Shown one piece after another: positions 53,385 through 62,979 of a stretch of 64,000 nucleotides of DNA. Under the pieces are notes generated by a model. That model had not been told where the DNA came from. It made no database searches and saw only the letters and a program-made list of their open reading frames with translations. This stretch comes from Spartinivicinus ruber. Its GTDB lineage: Bacteria; Pseudomonadota; Gammaproteobacteria; Pseudomonadales; Zooshikellaceae. The stretch is taken from NCBI RefSeq assembly GCF_011009015.1, contig NZ_CP048878.1:2145001-2209000 (forward strand), read 5' to 3'. Numbering within the stretch: position 1 is the stretch's first letter; each line of letters begins with the position of its first letter. Position numbers and translations under genes: made by a program.

Positions 53385-54113
53385 TTAGTTTGTTTTTACT
53401 TGTTGACCTTCAATAGAAGCGCTTTTTAAGTAAATATCATACTGCTTACTATCTTCAATCTGTTGTAGTCGGACCAGTAGGTAGTCCCAATCTTTAGCAA
53501 ACCAAATCAGGGTTTGGCGATCAGAGTCATCTTCACGAATACGCTCGACTTTAATTGCTTTGACAGGGCCCACAGGGGTCTCTATTGTTTCTTCGCCAAC
53601 GCGCTTAAATTTGTATGTCTTAAGCTCGTCATCGTCTGCAATGGTGTAGTTTAGCTCTTTTTTGTTGTTAATCAGGTCTTGCCGAAGCTGAAATTGATAA
53701 CTGATTTTATCCAGTGTGCCTGAAGAGATTGCAAAAGGCTTTACATCATCATCAGCGATGTTATGTGCCTGCTTGTTAGTCCAGTCAAACTTAAGGTTGA
53801 TCTCTTTGTTTTTGGCTAAGCCGCCGCGCCTAAAGTGATAGCTGATAGGTTTTACCTGTTGTTTGTCATCAAGCATGAAGGCTGAGCTTTCATTAAGGTT
53901 TACCAGTACGATATCTGCATTAAAGCTGAGCTGGTAAGTACCGTCTTTGCTTACACTGAGCTCACGAGTGGCACTGCCTTTTACGGGGATGCTGGATGCT
54001 TTGGCACCATAAGAGGCTTTAAACGGTTTGATTGTGGCAGCATTAACCCCGCTAACTGCACTTACCAGGTATAAAACACTCGCTGCGATTGCTAGAACGC
54101 CTTTTTTCATCAT
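53385..54113 (-). CDS. DUF3108 family periplasmic protein
   Basis: A 242-residue exported protein with signal peptide VLAIAASVLYLVSAVSGVNA. The mature part is a beta-rich DUF3108 domain: KPFKASYGAKASSIPVKGSA, ISYHFRRGGLAKNKEINLKF, TLDKISYQFQLRQDLINNKK, VGEETIETPVGPVKAIKVER and TLIWFAKDWDYLLVRLQQIE. Function is unknown in the family. It lies 123 bp after purN on the same strand, an arrangement also found in Pseudomonas. Two consecutive ATG codons leave the start uncertain by one residue. Confidence 0.85.
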   Translation of the reverse strand: MMKKGVLAIAASVLYLVSAVSGVNAATIKPFKASYGAKASSIPVKGSATRELSVSKDGTYQLSFNADIVLVNLNESSAFMLDDKQQVKPISYHFRRGGLAKNKEINLKFDWTNKQAHNIADDDVKPFAISSGTLDKISYQFQLRQDLINNKKELNYTIADDDELKTYKFKRVGEETIETPVGPVKAIKVERIREDDSDRQTLIWFAKDWDYLLVRLQQIEDSKQYDIYLKSASIEGQQVKTN

Positions 54114-54236
54114 AAGCGATAGTAATCCATTTAATTGTTAGCTTGTTTAGTTCCAGTCAAACGGGTTATGTGTAACGTGATGGCCTGCGATACATGCATT
54201 TTTATCAAACAAGTTGTTTATTTATGTATTTGCCCA

Positions 54237-54896
54237 TCACTCGTTATCATCGTCTGACAGTCGCTTTCCTGTAGGAGGTAACAGTTCTCCCATTAGGAAC
54301 GCCTTATTGTCCTCCATTTTTAATTTACCTTCCGCGAACCAGGCGACTGCTTGGGGGTAAATTTTGTGTTCTTTTTGCTGAACTTTTTCCATTAAGCTGG
54401 CTTCAGTATCCATCTTGACTACTGGAACAATAGCTTGAATCACATTAGGTCCACCGTCGAGCTCTTCTGTTACAAAGTGAACTGTTGCACCATGCTCTTT
54501 ATCACCCGCCTCAAGTGCCCGCCGATGAGTATGTAAGCCTCGGTATTTTGGTAACAATGAAGGATGGATGTTTAACATACGGCCTGTATAGTATTTGGTA
54601 AATGCTGGGGTAAGAATTCTCATAAACCCCGCTAATATAACCAGATCTGGTTGGTAGCGGTCTATGGTGGCCATTAATGCTGTGTCAAATGTGTCCCTGT
54701 CAGCAAACTGAGTATGGTCAACAACCTCAGTGGGAATATTGGCATTGGTGGCACGGGTTAAACCATAGGCTGAGGCAATATTACTTATAACGCCAGTGAT
54801 ATTGATATTAATTGCTGTAGCCTGATCAATGAGTGCTTGTAAGTTGCTACCACTGCCAGAGATGACAACAACAACATTAATAGGCTTTTTCGTCAT
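54237..54896 (-). CDS. purN: Phosphoribosylglycinamide formyltransferase (GAR transformylase)
   Basis: A 219-residue purine-synthesis enzyme adding the formyl group of formyl-THF to GAR. NVVVVISGSGSNLQALIDQA opens the phosphoribosyl site; LAGFMRILTP, the catalytic segment MLNIHPSLLPKYRGLHTHRR and GATVHFVTEELDGGPNVIQA follow. The catalytic Asn-His-Asp set is complete. It follows purM with 84 bp between, which contain a strong hairpin. Confidence 0.95.
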   Translation of the reverse strand: MTKKPINVVVVISGSGSNLQALIDQATAININITGVISNIASAYGLTRATNANIPTEVVDHTQFADRDTFDTALMATIDRYQPDLVILAGFMRILTPAFTKYYTGRMLNIHPSLLPKYRGLHTHRRALEAGDKEHGATVHFVTEELDGGPNVIQAIVPVVKMDTEASLMEKVQQKEHKIYPQAVAWFAEGKLKMEDNKAFLMGELLPPTGKRLSDDDNE

Positions 54897-54923
54897 GATT
54901 AGGTTCCTGGTAGCTTTAATAGC

Positions 54924-54952
54924 AGCGCTTTTAATATTTTTTTAAAAGCGCT
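54924..54952 (-). repeat. Hairpin between purM and purN
   Basis: AGCGCTTTTAA and its complement form an 11-bp perfect stem with a 7-nt loop rich in A on the minus strand. It lies in the 84-bp spacer of the purM-purN transcript, starting 29 nt after the purM stop. Without a clean U-tract after the stem it is more likely a processing or stabilising hairpin than a full terminator. Confidence 0.6.
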
Positions 54953-54980
54953 TATTGAAGGTTTTAGAGTAGCGAAGTGG

Positions 54981-56045
54981 TTAACCCTGCATATTAACGG
55001 CAGGTGAGTCACTATTAGCTTTTTCACTAATGGTCCCCAGCTGCCAGACCGTTTCACCTGCTTGCTGTAATTGTTTGATGGCTTTTTCTGCTGCTGCTTG
55101 TGGTACACAAATAACCATGCCAACACCACAGTTAAAAGTACGGTACATTTCAGCTTGTTCGATATTGCCCGCTTGTTGTAGCCAGTTAAATACAGCAGGC
55201 ATGGTCCAGCTGTTGGTATCGATATTAGCTTGTAAATGGTCAGGTAATACACGTGGAATATTTTCAGTAAAGCCGCCACCAGTGATATGAGAAAGGGCGT
55301 GCACTGGCATCGTTTTCATTAGCTCAAGCAGGGGTTTAACATAAATACGGGTTGGAGCAAGTAAGGCATCAGCCAAACTAATACCATCAATTGTCTGGGA
55401 TAAGTCGGCATCTGTTACTTCAATAATCTTGCGAATTAATGAATAGCCGTTAGAGTGTGGTCCTGAAGAGGCTAGACCAATTAATACATCGCCTGCTGAG
55501 ACTTTGCTGCCATCAATAATTTCACTTTTTTCGACGATGCCTACACAAAAGCCTGCCAAATCGTAGTCTTCGCCTTCGTACATGCCTGGCATTTCAGCTG
55601 TTTCTCCACCGACCAGTGCACAGCCAGACAACTCACAACCTTGACCAATACCAGTGACGACATCTGTTGCAACATCTACATTCAGTTGACCTGTTGCATA
55701 ATAGTCTAAAAAGAATAGTGGTTCTGCACCAGCAACCACTAAGTCATTGACACACATGGCTACCAAGTCAATACCGATAGTGTCATGTTTTTGTAGATCC
55801 ATCGCTAGTCTGAGCTTAGTGCCTACACCGTCAGTGCCTGAAACCAATACAGGTTCGCGGTAGCCGGTGGGTAATTCAAATAGGGCACCAAAACCACCTA
55901 GACCCGCGAGCACCCCAGGGCGGCTGGTTCGTTTTGCCACAGACTTGATGCGCTCTACCAACGCGTTACCTGCATCAATATCGACACCGGCGTCTTTGTA
56001 ACTGAGGGATTTGGCATTGCTTGATGAAGCGTTGTGCTGGGTCAT
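54981..56045 (-). CDS. purM: Phosphoribosylformylglycinamidine cyclo-ligase (AIR synthetase)
   Basis: A 354-residue ATP-dependent enzyme that closes the imidazole ring in purine synthesis. [20 protein letters not shown] is the N-terminal signature; [63 protein letters not shown] and [15 protein letters not shown] complete it. It is first in the purM-purN operon and divergent from the DUF2066 gene; the 321 bp between hold the promoters. Confidence 0.97.
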   Translation of the reverse strand: MTQHNASSSNAKSLSYKDAGVDIDAGNALVERIKSVAKRTSRPGVLAGLGGFGALFELPTGYREPVLVSGTDGVGTKLRLAMDLQKHDTIGIDLVAMCVNDLVVAGAEPLFFLDYYATGQLNVDVATDVVTGIGQGCELSGCALVGGETAEMPGMYEGEDYDLAGFCVGIVEKSEIIDGSKVSAGDVLIGLASSGPHSNGYSLIRKIIEVTDADLSQTIDGISLADALLAPTRIYVKPLLELMKTMPVHALSHITGGGFTENIPRVLPDHLQANIDTNSWTMPAVFNWLQQAGNIEQAEMYRTFNCGVGMVICVPQAAAEKAIKQLQQAGETVWQLGTISEKANSDSPAVNMQG

Positions 56046-56366
56046 GGGTACCCCTAACTTGTAGTAAACAGTTGATTCCGCTGCAATCAGGGTAGTATTT
56101 CCGGAATGAAACCGTTAATTTAATGGCCTGTTGCAGAGGTTAAACAGTCAATACACAATTTTAAATGGAATATGAAAAACGTTGGACTAGGTAAAACCAA
56201 GTGGCTTACTTATAGTCTGATGAATGATAATTCACTGTTTTTCATGGCCCTATTTGAGCTGCGGTATTCTAGCAGCTGTTAACCTATCAAGCCATGTTTG
56301 TTGGAGGTTTGATTTAGGTAAGTATTTGGGTATTGGCAGGTCGTTACTTAAGGCAAGGACCATTAG
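56046..56366. other. Promoter region between purM and the DUF2066 gene
   Basis: 321 bp between divergent genes with no open frame of note. I do not see a clear PurR-type palindrome (ACGCAAACGTTTGCGT). The stretch is AT-rich and must contain both promoters. Confidence 0.5.
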
Positions 56367-57464
56367 ATGAAATTTATACAACAATTGCTTTTGAGTTGTT
56401 TGGTAAGCATTTGCTTAATTCAACAAGGGGTTGCGGAAGTAGACCGAAAACTATATGAGGCAGTAGTACCATTGGCTGATGAGACAGAAGCTGCTCAACA
56501 ACAAGCAATTCAAGCTGCTTTCAAGCAAGTGGTTACTATGGTAACTGGCAGTGAGGAGGTGCTTAATCACCCTGAAATTCAAGCTGCAATGGCAGAGGCA
56601 AGCCGCTATGTTTTGAAATATGGTGAGCAAAGGCAAGTCAGCGAGAGTGAGCAAACACCATTAAAACAGTTGGCGGTTAGTTTTGATCCAAGCGCTGTAC
56701 GACAGTTGTTAAAAAAAAATGGCTTTAATGCCTGGGACCAGCAGCGGGAAGAAACCTTGGTTTGGCTGATTGAAGAAAAAGCAGGTGGAAAAAGGCAAAT
56801 TTTCTCCTCTGAAGATGATGCGGATAGTACAGTAGCTGCCCTGAAAAATCAGGCAAGCCAAAGCCGTATTCCACTGATTTTTCCTATTATGGATTTTGAA
56901 GACAGTGCCTCACTCTCTGAAGTGGATGCCTGGGGGCTGTTTTCTGATGTGATTAATAAGGCTTCAAGCCGCTATCAAGCCAAGTCTGTATTAGCTGGCC
57001 GGCTTTATGCCTCTGGCGCTAATCAATACAGTGGTCGTTGGGTATTACTGCTTCAAGGTCAACAATATGTTGAAGATTTAACAAAGGTTTCTTTACCAGA
57101 CTTTATGCAAACAGGTATTAAACTTGTGACGGGTAAACTATCCGGTACACATGTTCAACAGCCAGTTGATCAGAGTGCTCCCAGTGTAACCAGTGGCGGT
57201 GTGCAATTGATCGTGCAAGGGGTGCAAGGACTAACGGCTTATGCATCTGTAAGCAAATTTTTGGAAAAACTTGCTGTTGTTGAAGAGGCTAGTTTATTAG
57301 AAGTAACAGAGTCTCAAGCTAGCTTTGAGCTAGTGTTAAAAGGAGATGTTACTGCTTTACAAAATGAGCTGGAGGCTAGTGGCTATATGCAGTTAATTGA
57401 TGTAACACAGGGCACAGCTAACAATACTTCACAACAACTGGTATATCAATGGCTGAAAGATTAG
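56367..57464 (+). CDS. DUF2066 family exported protein
   Basis: A 365-residue protein with signal peptide LLSCLVSICLIQQGVAEV. The conserved DUF2066 start follows: KLYEAVVPLADETEAAQQQA, IQAAFKQVVTMVTGSEEVL, YGEQRQVSE, VSFDPSAVRQLLKKNGFNAW and ETLVWLIEE. The middle has IPLIFPIMDFEDSASLSEVD. Function is unknown; in Pseudomonas the homologue also sits between purM and the hda-linked genes, suggesting a conserved but uncharacterised periplasmic or outer-membrane role. Confidence 0.88.
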   Translation: MKFIQQLLLSCLVSICLIQQGVAEVDRKLYEAVVPLADETEAAQQQAIQAAFKQVVTMVTGSEEVLNHPEIQAAMAEASRYVLKYGEQRQVSESEQTPLKQLAVSFDPSAVRQLLKKNGFNAWDQQREETLVWLIEEKAGGKRQIFSSEDDADSTVAALKNQASQSRIPLIFPIMDFEDSASLSEVDAWGLFSDVINKASSRYQAKSVLAGRLYASGANQYSGRWVLLLQGQQYVEDLTKVSLPDFMQTGIKLVTGKLSGTHVQQPVDQSAPSVTSGGVQLIVQGVQGLTAYASVSKFLEKLAVVEEASLLEVTESQASFELVLKGDVTALQNELEASGYMQLIDVTQGTANNTSQQLVYQWLKD

Positions 57465-57775
57465 TGGTAGCTCTCTGCCTCTTCAAGAGCGGAGGAAATA
57501 GGTTTATTTCGGGCACTATACTTATTCTGAGTGAACAGGTGTAGCTAGAAGAGGTTATTGTATCAAGTTTCCATTGCTGCTTGTGTTGAATTTCACAAAA
57601 ACGCCCTTATAGTAGCAAGCTGATGTTGCACCTTAATTTTGACCAGGAAAAGCCGAAAGTTTTACTTGTAAACAGGCTTTGAATGACCCTAACAGTAATT
57701 GTAGGCACCATATTTAGTGGTATAGCTATATGTAAACAAAAGGCGTTTACATTGATATCACTAGTCTACTGTTTC

Positions 57776-58345
57776 ATGAGTCCTGCTTTGAATTTAAGTT
57801 ATATTCCAAACGTGCTTACAGTGATTAGGCTGCTGCTGGTTATACCAGTAGCCCTGGCACTGTGGTGGAGAGCATATCAGCTGGCATTTGCCCTGTTTGT
57901 TGTAGCTGGGTTGTCAGATGGTTTGGATGGTTTTCTGGCACGGCGCTTTAACTGGCATTCTCGATTTGGTGCAATGGTAGATCCTCTGGCTGACAAGCTG
58001 TTGCTAGTAGTCACTTATATTGTATTAACACTAACGGCAGTTATTCCCTGGTGGCTAACCGCAGTGATTTTGAGCAGAGACATTATTATTGTCAGTGGTG
58101 CCATAGCCTATCACCACCTAGTTGGCCCTTATGACTTTAAGCCTACTATGCTTGGAAAACTCAGTACCTTTTGCCAAATACTTTTGGCGGTTTTGTTAAT
58201 TATTCATTTGGCGATGCTCATCAATCTCTCTGCTTGGTTAACAGATAGTCTCATGCTACTCACGCTGACAGTGACTATATTAAGTGGAGCTGATTACGTT
58301 TGGGTGTGGGGGCGTCAGTATTTAAGGGAGCGGGCCAAAGTATGA
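57776..58345 (+). CDS. CDP-alcohol phosphatidyltransferase family protein
   Basis: About 189 residues with several membrane helices and the CDP-alcohol motif DGLDGFLARRFNWHSRFGAM then VDPLADK, matching DGx2ARx8Gx3Dx3D. It would transfer a phosphatidyl group from CDP-diacylglycerol to an alcohol, as PgsA does for glycerol-3-phosphate. The conserved start IPNVLTVIRLLLVIPVAL favours ATG 57776; an ATG at 57683 with a better ribosome site would add a hydrophobic 31-residue leader. Its stop overlaps the next start (ATGA), so translation is coupled to the AI-2E-type permease. Confidence 0.82.
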   Translation: MSPALNLSYIPNVLTVIRLLLVIPVALALWWRAYQLAFALFVVAGLSDGLDGFLARRFNWHSRFGAMVDPLADKLLLVVTYIVLTLTAVIPWWLTAVILSRDIIIVSGAIAYHHLVGPYDFKPTMLGKLSTFCQILLAVLLIIHLAMLINLSAWLTDSLMLLTLTVTILSGADYVWVWGRQYLRERAKV

Positions 58346-59424
58346 TTTCAGACTCTCAGCGTTGGTTTATTTTAGGGGTGCTGCTGATTGTTGTAGCTTT
58401 AATTTATTTATTAAAGCCTATTCTTCCACCCTTTTTAGTTGGTGTAGTACTAGCTTACTTAGGTGATCCTATAGCAGATAGGCTGGAAGCGAAAGGCATG
58501 AGTCGAACCTGGGCGGTAACGACGGTATTTGTCGCATTGTCGCTGGTTGGTTTTTTATTACTGTTAATTTTGTTGCCGCAGCTGATTTTGCAAATTAAAG
58601 CTTTGATTCAGCATTTACCGATTTGGCAGCAATGGATACAAATCAATGTTATTCCTATCTTACATACGAAGCTTGGCATTGACCCTTCAGCTTTTAAGTT
58701 AGATACCATTACCCAACATATTACGGCTACCTGGCGTGATACAGGTAGTTTTTTAACACCAATCATTAAGTCTGCGACTGCATCAGGTGTGGCGATTGTC
58801 ACAGCCTTGGCTAATTTGTTTTTAGTACCCGTTGTAACATTTTACTTGTTGCGTGACTGGGACATTATGATGGCTAAAATTAGCAGCTTATTACCTCGTA
58901 GCATAGAGCCGGTAGTCAGGCAGCTAGCAATTGAGTGTGATGAAGTGCTGGGTGCTTTTCTTAAAGGACAGTTAGTCGTTATGCTATGTTTGGGGCTGAT
59001 ATACTCTACAGGCTTGTGGATCGTTGGTTTGCAGTTTGCCGTCATTATTGGTCTTATTGCTGGGTTAGCGAGTATCGTGCCTTATATGGGATTTGCCATT
59101 GGCATTGGTTCTGCGTTAATAGCAGCGGCATTCCAATTTGATAGTACACTACCTTTTGTTGGGGTGGTGGTTGTTTTTACAGTGGGTCAAATTTTGGAAG
59201 GGGTGGTACTGACACCTTTATTAGTTGGTGATCGAATTGGGTTGCACCCAGTAGCGGTTATTTTTGCTATTTTAGCGGGTGGTCAGCTATTTGGGTTTGT
59301 TGGTGTCTTGATTGCTCTTCCTGTGGCGGCGATTATTATGGTGTTATTACGCCACCTCCATGATATTTATAAATTAAGTGATTTATACCATACTGCGCCG
59401 GAGCCTATACAACAAGATGATTGA
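58342..59424 (+). CDS. AI-2E family membrane transporter (PerM-like)
   Basis: A 360-residue inner-membrane protein of the AI-2 exporter superfamily. It has an N-terminal pair of helices (WFILGVLLIVVALIYLLKPI; LPPFLVGVVLAYLGDPIADR), a central soluble-like part, and the family core NLFLVPVVTFYLLRDWDIMM, GLIAGLASIVPYMGFAIGIG, GQILEGVVLTPLLVGDRIGL and HPVAVIFAILAGGQLFGFVG. Members transport diverse substrates including Na+ or autoinducer-2. It overlaps the stop of the CDP-alcohol gene and lies 8 bp before hda, giving one tight operon. Confidence 0.9.
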   Translation: MISDSQRWFILGVLLIVVALIYLLKPILPPFLVGVVLAYLGDPIADRLEAKGMSRTWAVTTVFVALSLVGFLLLLILLPQLILQIKALIQHLPIWQQWIQINVIPILHTKLGIDPSAFKLDTITQHITATWRDTGSFLTPIIKSATASGVAIVTALANLFLVPVVTFYLLRDWDIMMAKISSLLPRSIEPVVRQLAIECDEVLGAFLKGQLVVMLCLGLIYSTGLWIVGLQFAVIIGLIAGLASIVPYMGFAIGIGSALIAAAFQFDSTLPFVGVVVVFTVGQILEGVVLTPLLVGDRIGLHPVAVIFAILAGGQLFGFVGVLIALPVAAIIMVLLRHLHDIYKLSDLYHTAPEPIQQDD

Positions 59425-59432
59425 AAAACGGT

Positions 59433-60137
59433 ATGAGCTTGCCTGTACAACTCCCGCTGGGTATTTATTTACGAGATGATGCGACTTTTGCCAACTTTTA
59501 CGCTGTTGGTAATGAAGCAGTCGTCGCGGCAATAGACCTAGAACAAACGAGTCTGGACGATATGGAGCCGGTGGTGTTTCTATATGGTCCCGATGGAGTA
59601 GGTTGTACCCATTTGTTGCAGGCTGCTTGCCACCAGGCTGATAGTGCTAAGATGAGTAGTGTTTATCTACCATTGTCTGAATTGCTGGATTGCGATACGG
59701 CACTACTTGAAGGATTGGAAACTCTCGACTTAGTTTGTATAGACGAACTGGAAGTTATTGCAGGTAATCCCACCTGGGAAGAAGCGTTATTTCACTTATT
59801 TAATCGTATTCGCCAGACAGATAGTCGTCTTATTTTGGGCGCCACTCAACAGCCCAATTACTTACCCATTCAGTTAGCGGACTTTAAGTCACGACTTAAC
59901 TGGGGACTAGTATTAAAAATCAGTGGGCTCACTGATAAAGATAAAGTAGGTGTATTGATGCTACGGGCTCAGCAACGAGGGCTTGAGCTAACAGAAGAAG
60001 TAGCTCGGTATATTATTTATCGCTCACCCCGAGAAATGGTTAAGTTATTTGATGTGTTAAACCAACTGGACTCCGCTTCACTCTCTGCTAAAAGAAAGCT
60101 CACCATTCCTTTTGTTAAAGCCACTATGGAGTGGTAG
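59433..60137 (+). CDS. hda: DnaA regulatory inactivator Hda
   Basis: A 234-residue AAA+ protein that, bound to the sliding clamp, promotes ATP hydrolysis by DnaA and so prevents re-initiation. The clamp-binding N-terminus is SLPVQLPLGIYLRDDATFAN. VFLYGPDGVGCTHLLQAACH is Walker A (its Lys/Thr region altered as is usual in Hda), LDLVCIDELEVIAGNPTWEE Walker B, FKSRLNWGLVLKI sensor region, and YIIYRSPREM with the arginine finger area. The ATG at 59433 is chosen from homology; the frame opens at a TTG at 59421. Confidence 0.92.
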   Translation: MSLPVQLPLGIYLRDDATFANFYAVGNEAVVAAIDLEQTSLDDMEPVVFLYGPDGVGCTHLLQAACHQADSAKMSSVYLPLSELLDCDTALLEGLETLDLVCIDELEVIAGNPTWEEALFHLFNRIRQTDSRLILGATQQPNYLPIQLADFKSRLNWGLVLKISGLTDKDKVGVLMLRAQQRGLELTEEVARYIIYRSPREMVKLFDVLNQLDSASLSAKRKLTIPFVKATMEW

Positions 60138-60197
60138 AGTAGTATCTTGCTGAAAGTCAGTGGCATTACTATGGAAGTAATACCACTAAATATTGGC

Positions 60198-60911
60198 TTA
60201 ACCGGCTTTTTTGTCTTTGTCACTGGTTTGTTTTTTAGACTTTTTAGTATCTTCCTGCTCTGTAGATTTAGCCTGGTTTTCTTGGCTGTTATTGTTTTTG
60301 CTTTGACTTTCCTGTTGCTTTGACTTGTCTTGCTGTTTTGGTGGTTCTGCTGATTCCTTGGCAGCCGGCTGCTGTTCTTCAGCAGATTCATCAGTATATA
60401 GCTCTATTTTTTTAGCCTTCATAGTATAACCTGCTTGGGCCAACTCTGTTTCAACGCCAGTAATACTTAATGTGCCGGTTACCCAAAAAGGATCATATAA
60501 AGCATCTGGGTTAAGCCCTTTTTCATGGATAACATGGACCACTTGGTTAGGTGGTGGTGGTGGCACATGTACACAGGCACCAAAGTAAGGCACGAGTAAG
60601 AACTCAGTAATCGAGCCATCGTCTTTCATATTAAGTGGTACAACATAACCCGGTATTTTTACTTCTTGTTTATCTAGCGAGACCACCACTGGGGCAGTAG
60701 CAGTACCTTTGGTTTTTTCCTGGGCTTGTTTGGTTAATGCTTCAGCTAGAGCATTAATATCTTTTGGTGCTTGCTCTTCCAAGAAGGCGTTACGCATATC
60801 TTCTGGTACTAAATCTTCCCATTGTAGGGTTTTTACATCTGCTAACGTGAGGGTAGATGAAAGCAATAACACTGCGCTCATTAGTGCAGTTTTAAAATCT
60901 AATGTAGCCAT
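60198..60911 (-). CDS. DUF3299 periplasmic protein of a zinc-uptake operon
   Basis: 237 residues with signal peptide LMSAVLLLSSTLTLA. The DUF3299 core is visible: LQWEDLVPEDMRNAF, VKIPGYVVPLNMKDDGSITE, FLLVPYFGACVHVPPPPPNQ and DPFWVTGTL. The Cys and His of ACVHVPPPPPN may bind metal. The last 60 residues are a disordered Lys/Gln/Glu/Ser tail. It starts 2 bp from the permease gene upstream, in the same operon. Vibrio zrg loci have a comparable protein. Confidence 0.82.
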   Translation of the reverse strand: MATLDFKTALMSAVLLLSSTLTLADVKTLQWEDLVPEDMRNAFLEEQAPKDINALAEALTKQAQEKTKGTATAPVVVSLDKQEVKIPGYVVPLNMKDDGSITEFLLVPYFGACVHVPPPPPNQVVHVIHEKGLNPDALYDPFWVTGTLSITGVETELAQAGYTMKAKKIELYTDESAEEQQPAAKESAEPPKQQDKSKQQESQSKNNNSQENQAKSTEQEDTKKSKKQTSDKDKKAG

Positions 60912-60912
60912 G

Positions 60913-62175
60913 TTAAGTCCTAATTGTCATTCCATCAGTTAATGAGTTTTTATAAGCACGCCAAGCTGGGAAAATTCCCATGAAAAAGCCACTTACAATT
61001 ACAATACTCAGTAGTATTAACTCGTGCTGAGTAAGAAAACTAATTTGAATATGAATGCCATAAAGTTCCATGAAAATGGGTTGAGCAGCCGCCATTAGCC
61101 CATATAAAAAGCCAATACCAGTTAGACAACCTAAAGTAGCAGTCAACCCGGCTTCACTAATCATTAAACTAAAAATATGAAAAGGCCTGGCACCTACTGA
61201 GCGGAGAATAGCCATTTCGCGCCGACGCTCACTTAATGATGTTAAAATCGTGGTGAGCATACCAATCAAACCAGTAACTACTACAAACGCAGAAATAACC
61301 AGTAGGGCTTTTTCGGCAGTGCCAATTAATTGCCAGAGTTGAGTGATGGCAACACCGGGAATAATTGCTAGTAAGGGCTCTTGCTCAAACTCATTAACTT
61401 CGCGCTGCAACACAAAAGTGCCAATTTTACTTTTTAGGCCAAGTAAAAAAGCGGTAATGGTTTTTGGTTGTAAATCTAATTGGCGGGCTTGGTCTGGGGT
61501 AATAGATTTTGCTAGTGCAGATGGAGTACCGCGCTCCCAGCCTAAATGAATTGCCTCGATTGCTTCCAGGGAAACATGAATAGTTTGGTCAACAGGGGTG
61601 CCAGTAGGGGCTAAAATACCAGCAATTTCGAAAGGTTGGTTGTCATGTTTGACGAAGCTGGTTTTACCCGCACCATGGGCCAAAACCACTTTGTCTCCAA
61701 GCTTATAACCCAACTTTTTGGCGACTTCAGCACCAATCACTGCATCATATAAATCGTTGAACTGCTTACCTTGTGCTACATTTAGGGGCTGTTTATTGCC
61801 ATAGCGATAAAACTCAAAATAAGTCTGATTGGTTCCCAGTACCCGATAGCCTTTGTGGGAGTCGCCAAGGGCAAAAGGAATACTCCACTTCACCATTTTG
61901 TGATTTGCAAAGTGCTGATAATTTTCCCAGGAAATATTATTGGTCGCATCGCCAATACGGAATACAGAGTACAACAGTAGCTGTACTGGCCCGGTGCGGG
62001 CGCCGACAATTAAATCGGTGCCTGAAATGGTACTGATAAAACCTCGCTTTGCTTCATGACGTATTTTTTCTACGCCTAGCAACAAAGTAACGCTGAGGCC
62101 TATCGCTAATACGGTGAGTGCTACGGTGACTTTACGGTTCAGCAAACTGTGCCAGGCAAGACTCATGACTGCCAT
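60913..62175 (-). CDS. ABC transporter permease, MacB/LolC (FtsX) type
   Basis: A 420-residue permease with one N-terminal membrane helix (VALTVLAIGLSVTLLLGV), a periplasmic MacB_PCD-like domain of about 220 residues, and three C-terminal helices of the FtsX domain (LLVISAFVVVTGLIGMLTTI; LTATLGCLTGIGFLYGLMAA; LILLSIVIVSGFFMGIFPAW). RRREMAILRSVGARPFHIFS is the coupling-helix motif. Such mechanotransmitter systems work on periplasmic or lipoprotein substrates rather than pumping ions through themselves. It lies 2 bp after the ATPase gene. Confidence 0.88.
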   Translation of the reverse strand: MAVMSLAWHSLLNRKVTVALTVLAIGLSVTLLLGVEKIRHEAKRGFISTISGTDLIVGARTGPVQLLLYSVFRIGDATNNISWENYQHFANHKMVKWSIPFALGDSHKGYRVLGTNQTYFEFYRYGNKQPLNVAQGKQFNDLYDAVIGAEVAKKLGYKLGDKVVLAHGAGKTSFVKHDNQPFEIAGILAPTGTPVDQTIHVSLEAIEAIHLGWERGTPSALAKSITPDQARQLDLQPKTITAFLLGLKSKIGTFVLQREVNEFEQEPLLAIIPGVAITQLWQLIGTAEKALLVISAFVVVTGLIGMLTTILTSLSERRREMAILRSVGARPFHIFSLMISEAGLTATLGCLTGIGFLYGLMAAAQPIFMELYGIHIQISFLTQHELILLSIVIVSGFFMGIFPAWRAYKNSLTDGMTIRT

Positions 62176-62177
62176 TG

Positions 62178-62891
62178 TTATGCACCCTCACTGGAAACGG
62201 TTTGGCTGGCTTTATTAATTAAACGCATATCCAAGGTGTTTGAAAATAAATGTTCAAGGGTGCCATCATGACTGACAAATAATAAAGTAGCACCAGCCTT
62301 TTTACATACTTCAAACAATAACTTTAGAAAGCCTTCACGAGCGTCGGTGTCTAATGCTGAAGTGGGCTCATCGGCAATAATTAGTTCGGGGTGACCAATG
62401 AGCGCTCTGGCTGCGGCTACCCGTTGCTGTTGACCAATACTCAGTTCAGTGACTTTGCGTTTATGTAAGTCAGGCTGGTTTAAGCCCAACTGTGTCAGTA
62501 ATGACATAGCGGCTTCAGGCAAACTTGAATATTCGGCTAAGGCTTTTTGTTTGCGTTTTTTCGAAAACCGGCAAGGCAAAATGATGTTATCAACCACCGA
62601 CAGGTAGGGGAGTAAGTTAAACATTTGGAAAATAAAACCGATATGCTCACTGCGAAAGTGGTCGCGCTGAATGCTGGATAATTTGGCAACATCAGTACCC
62701 AATAAATTTATACTGCCCTGATTAGGCAACATAATGCCACCTAGTAGTCCCAACAAAGTAGTTTTACCACAGCCGCTAGGGCCTTTGATAAATACCCTTG
62801 AATAACGCTCAATGATTAACTCAGGAATATCGATAGTGAGTTGGTTAGGTTGCCAACTGTATTGCACATCAGTTAGGTGGATATGTTCCAT
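62178..62891 (-). CDS. ABC transporter ATP-binding protein, MacB/LolD type
   Basis: 237 residues: Walker A KGPSGCGKTTLLGLLGGIML, Q-loop FIFQMFNLLPYLSVVDNIIL, signature LSIGQQQRVAAARALIGHPE (LSIGQ instead of LSGGQ, common in this subgroup), Walker B LIIADEPTSALD, switch His LFVSHDGTLE. It pairs with the permease encoded immediately downstream. The DUF2796 protein gene upstream and the DUF3299 gene downstream make this a zrg-like zinc uptake operon. Confidence 0.9.
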   Translation of the reverse strand: MEHIHLTDVQYSWQPNQLTIDIPELIIERYSRVFIKGPSGCGKTTLLGLLGGIMLPNQGSINLLGTDVAKLSSIQRDHFRSEHIGFIFQMFNLLPYLSVVDNIILPCRFSKKRKQKALAEYSSLPEAAMSLLTQLGLNQPDLHKRKVTELSIGQQQRVAAARALIGHPELIIADEPTSALDTDAREGFLKLLFEVCKKAGATLLFVSHDGTLEHLFSNTLDMRLINKASQTVSSEGA

Positions 62892-62979
62892 ATCAAATAT
62901 TTGGCTACAAGTAAGTTTTCGCGGCTGATTGTAATGGCTGATCGGCCGCGGTTCAGTGAATAAGCCAGGAAAACATGGG

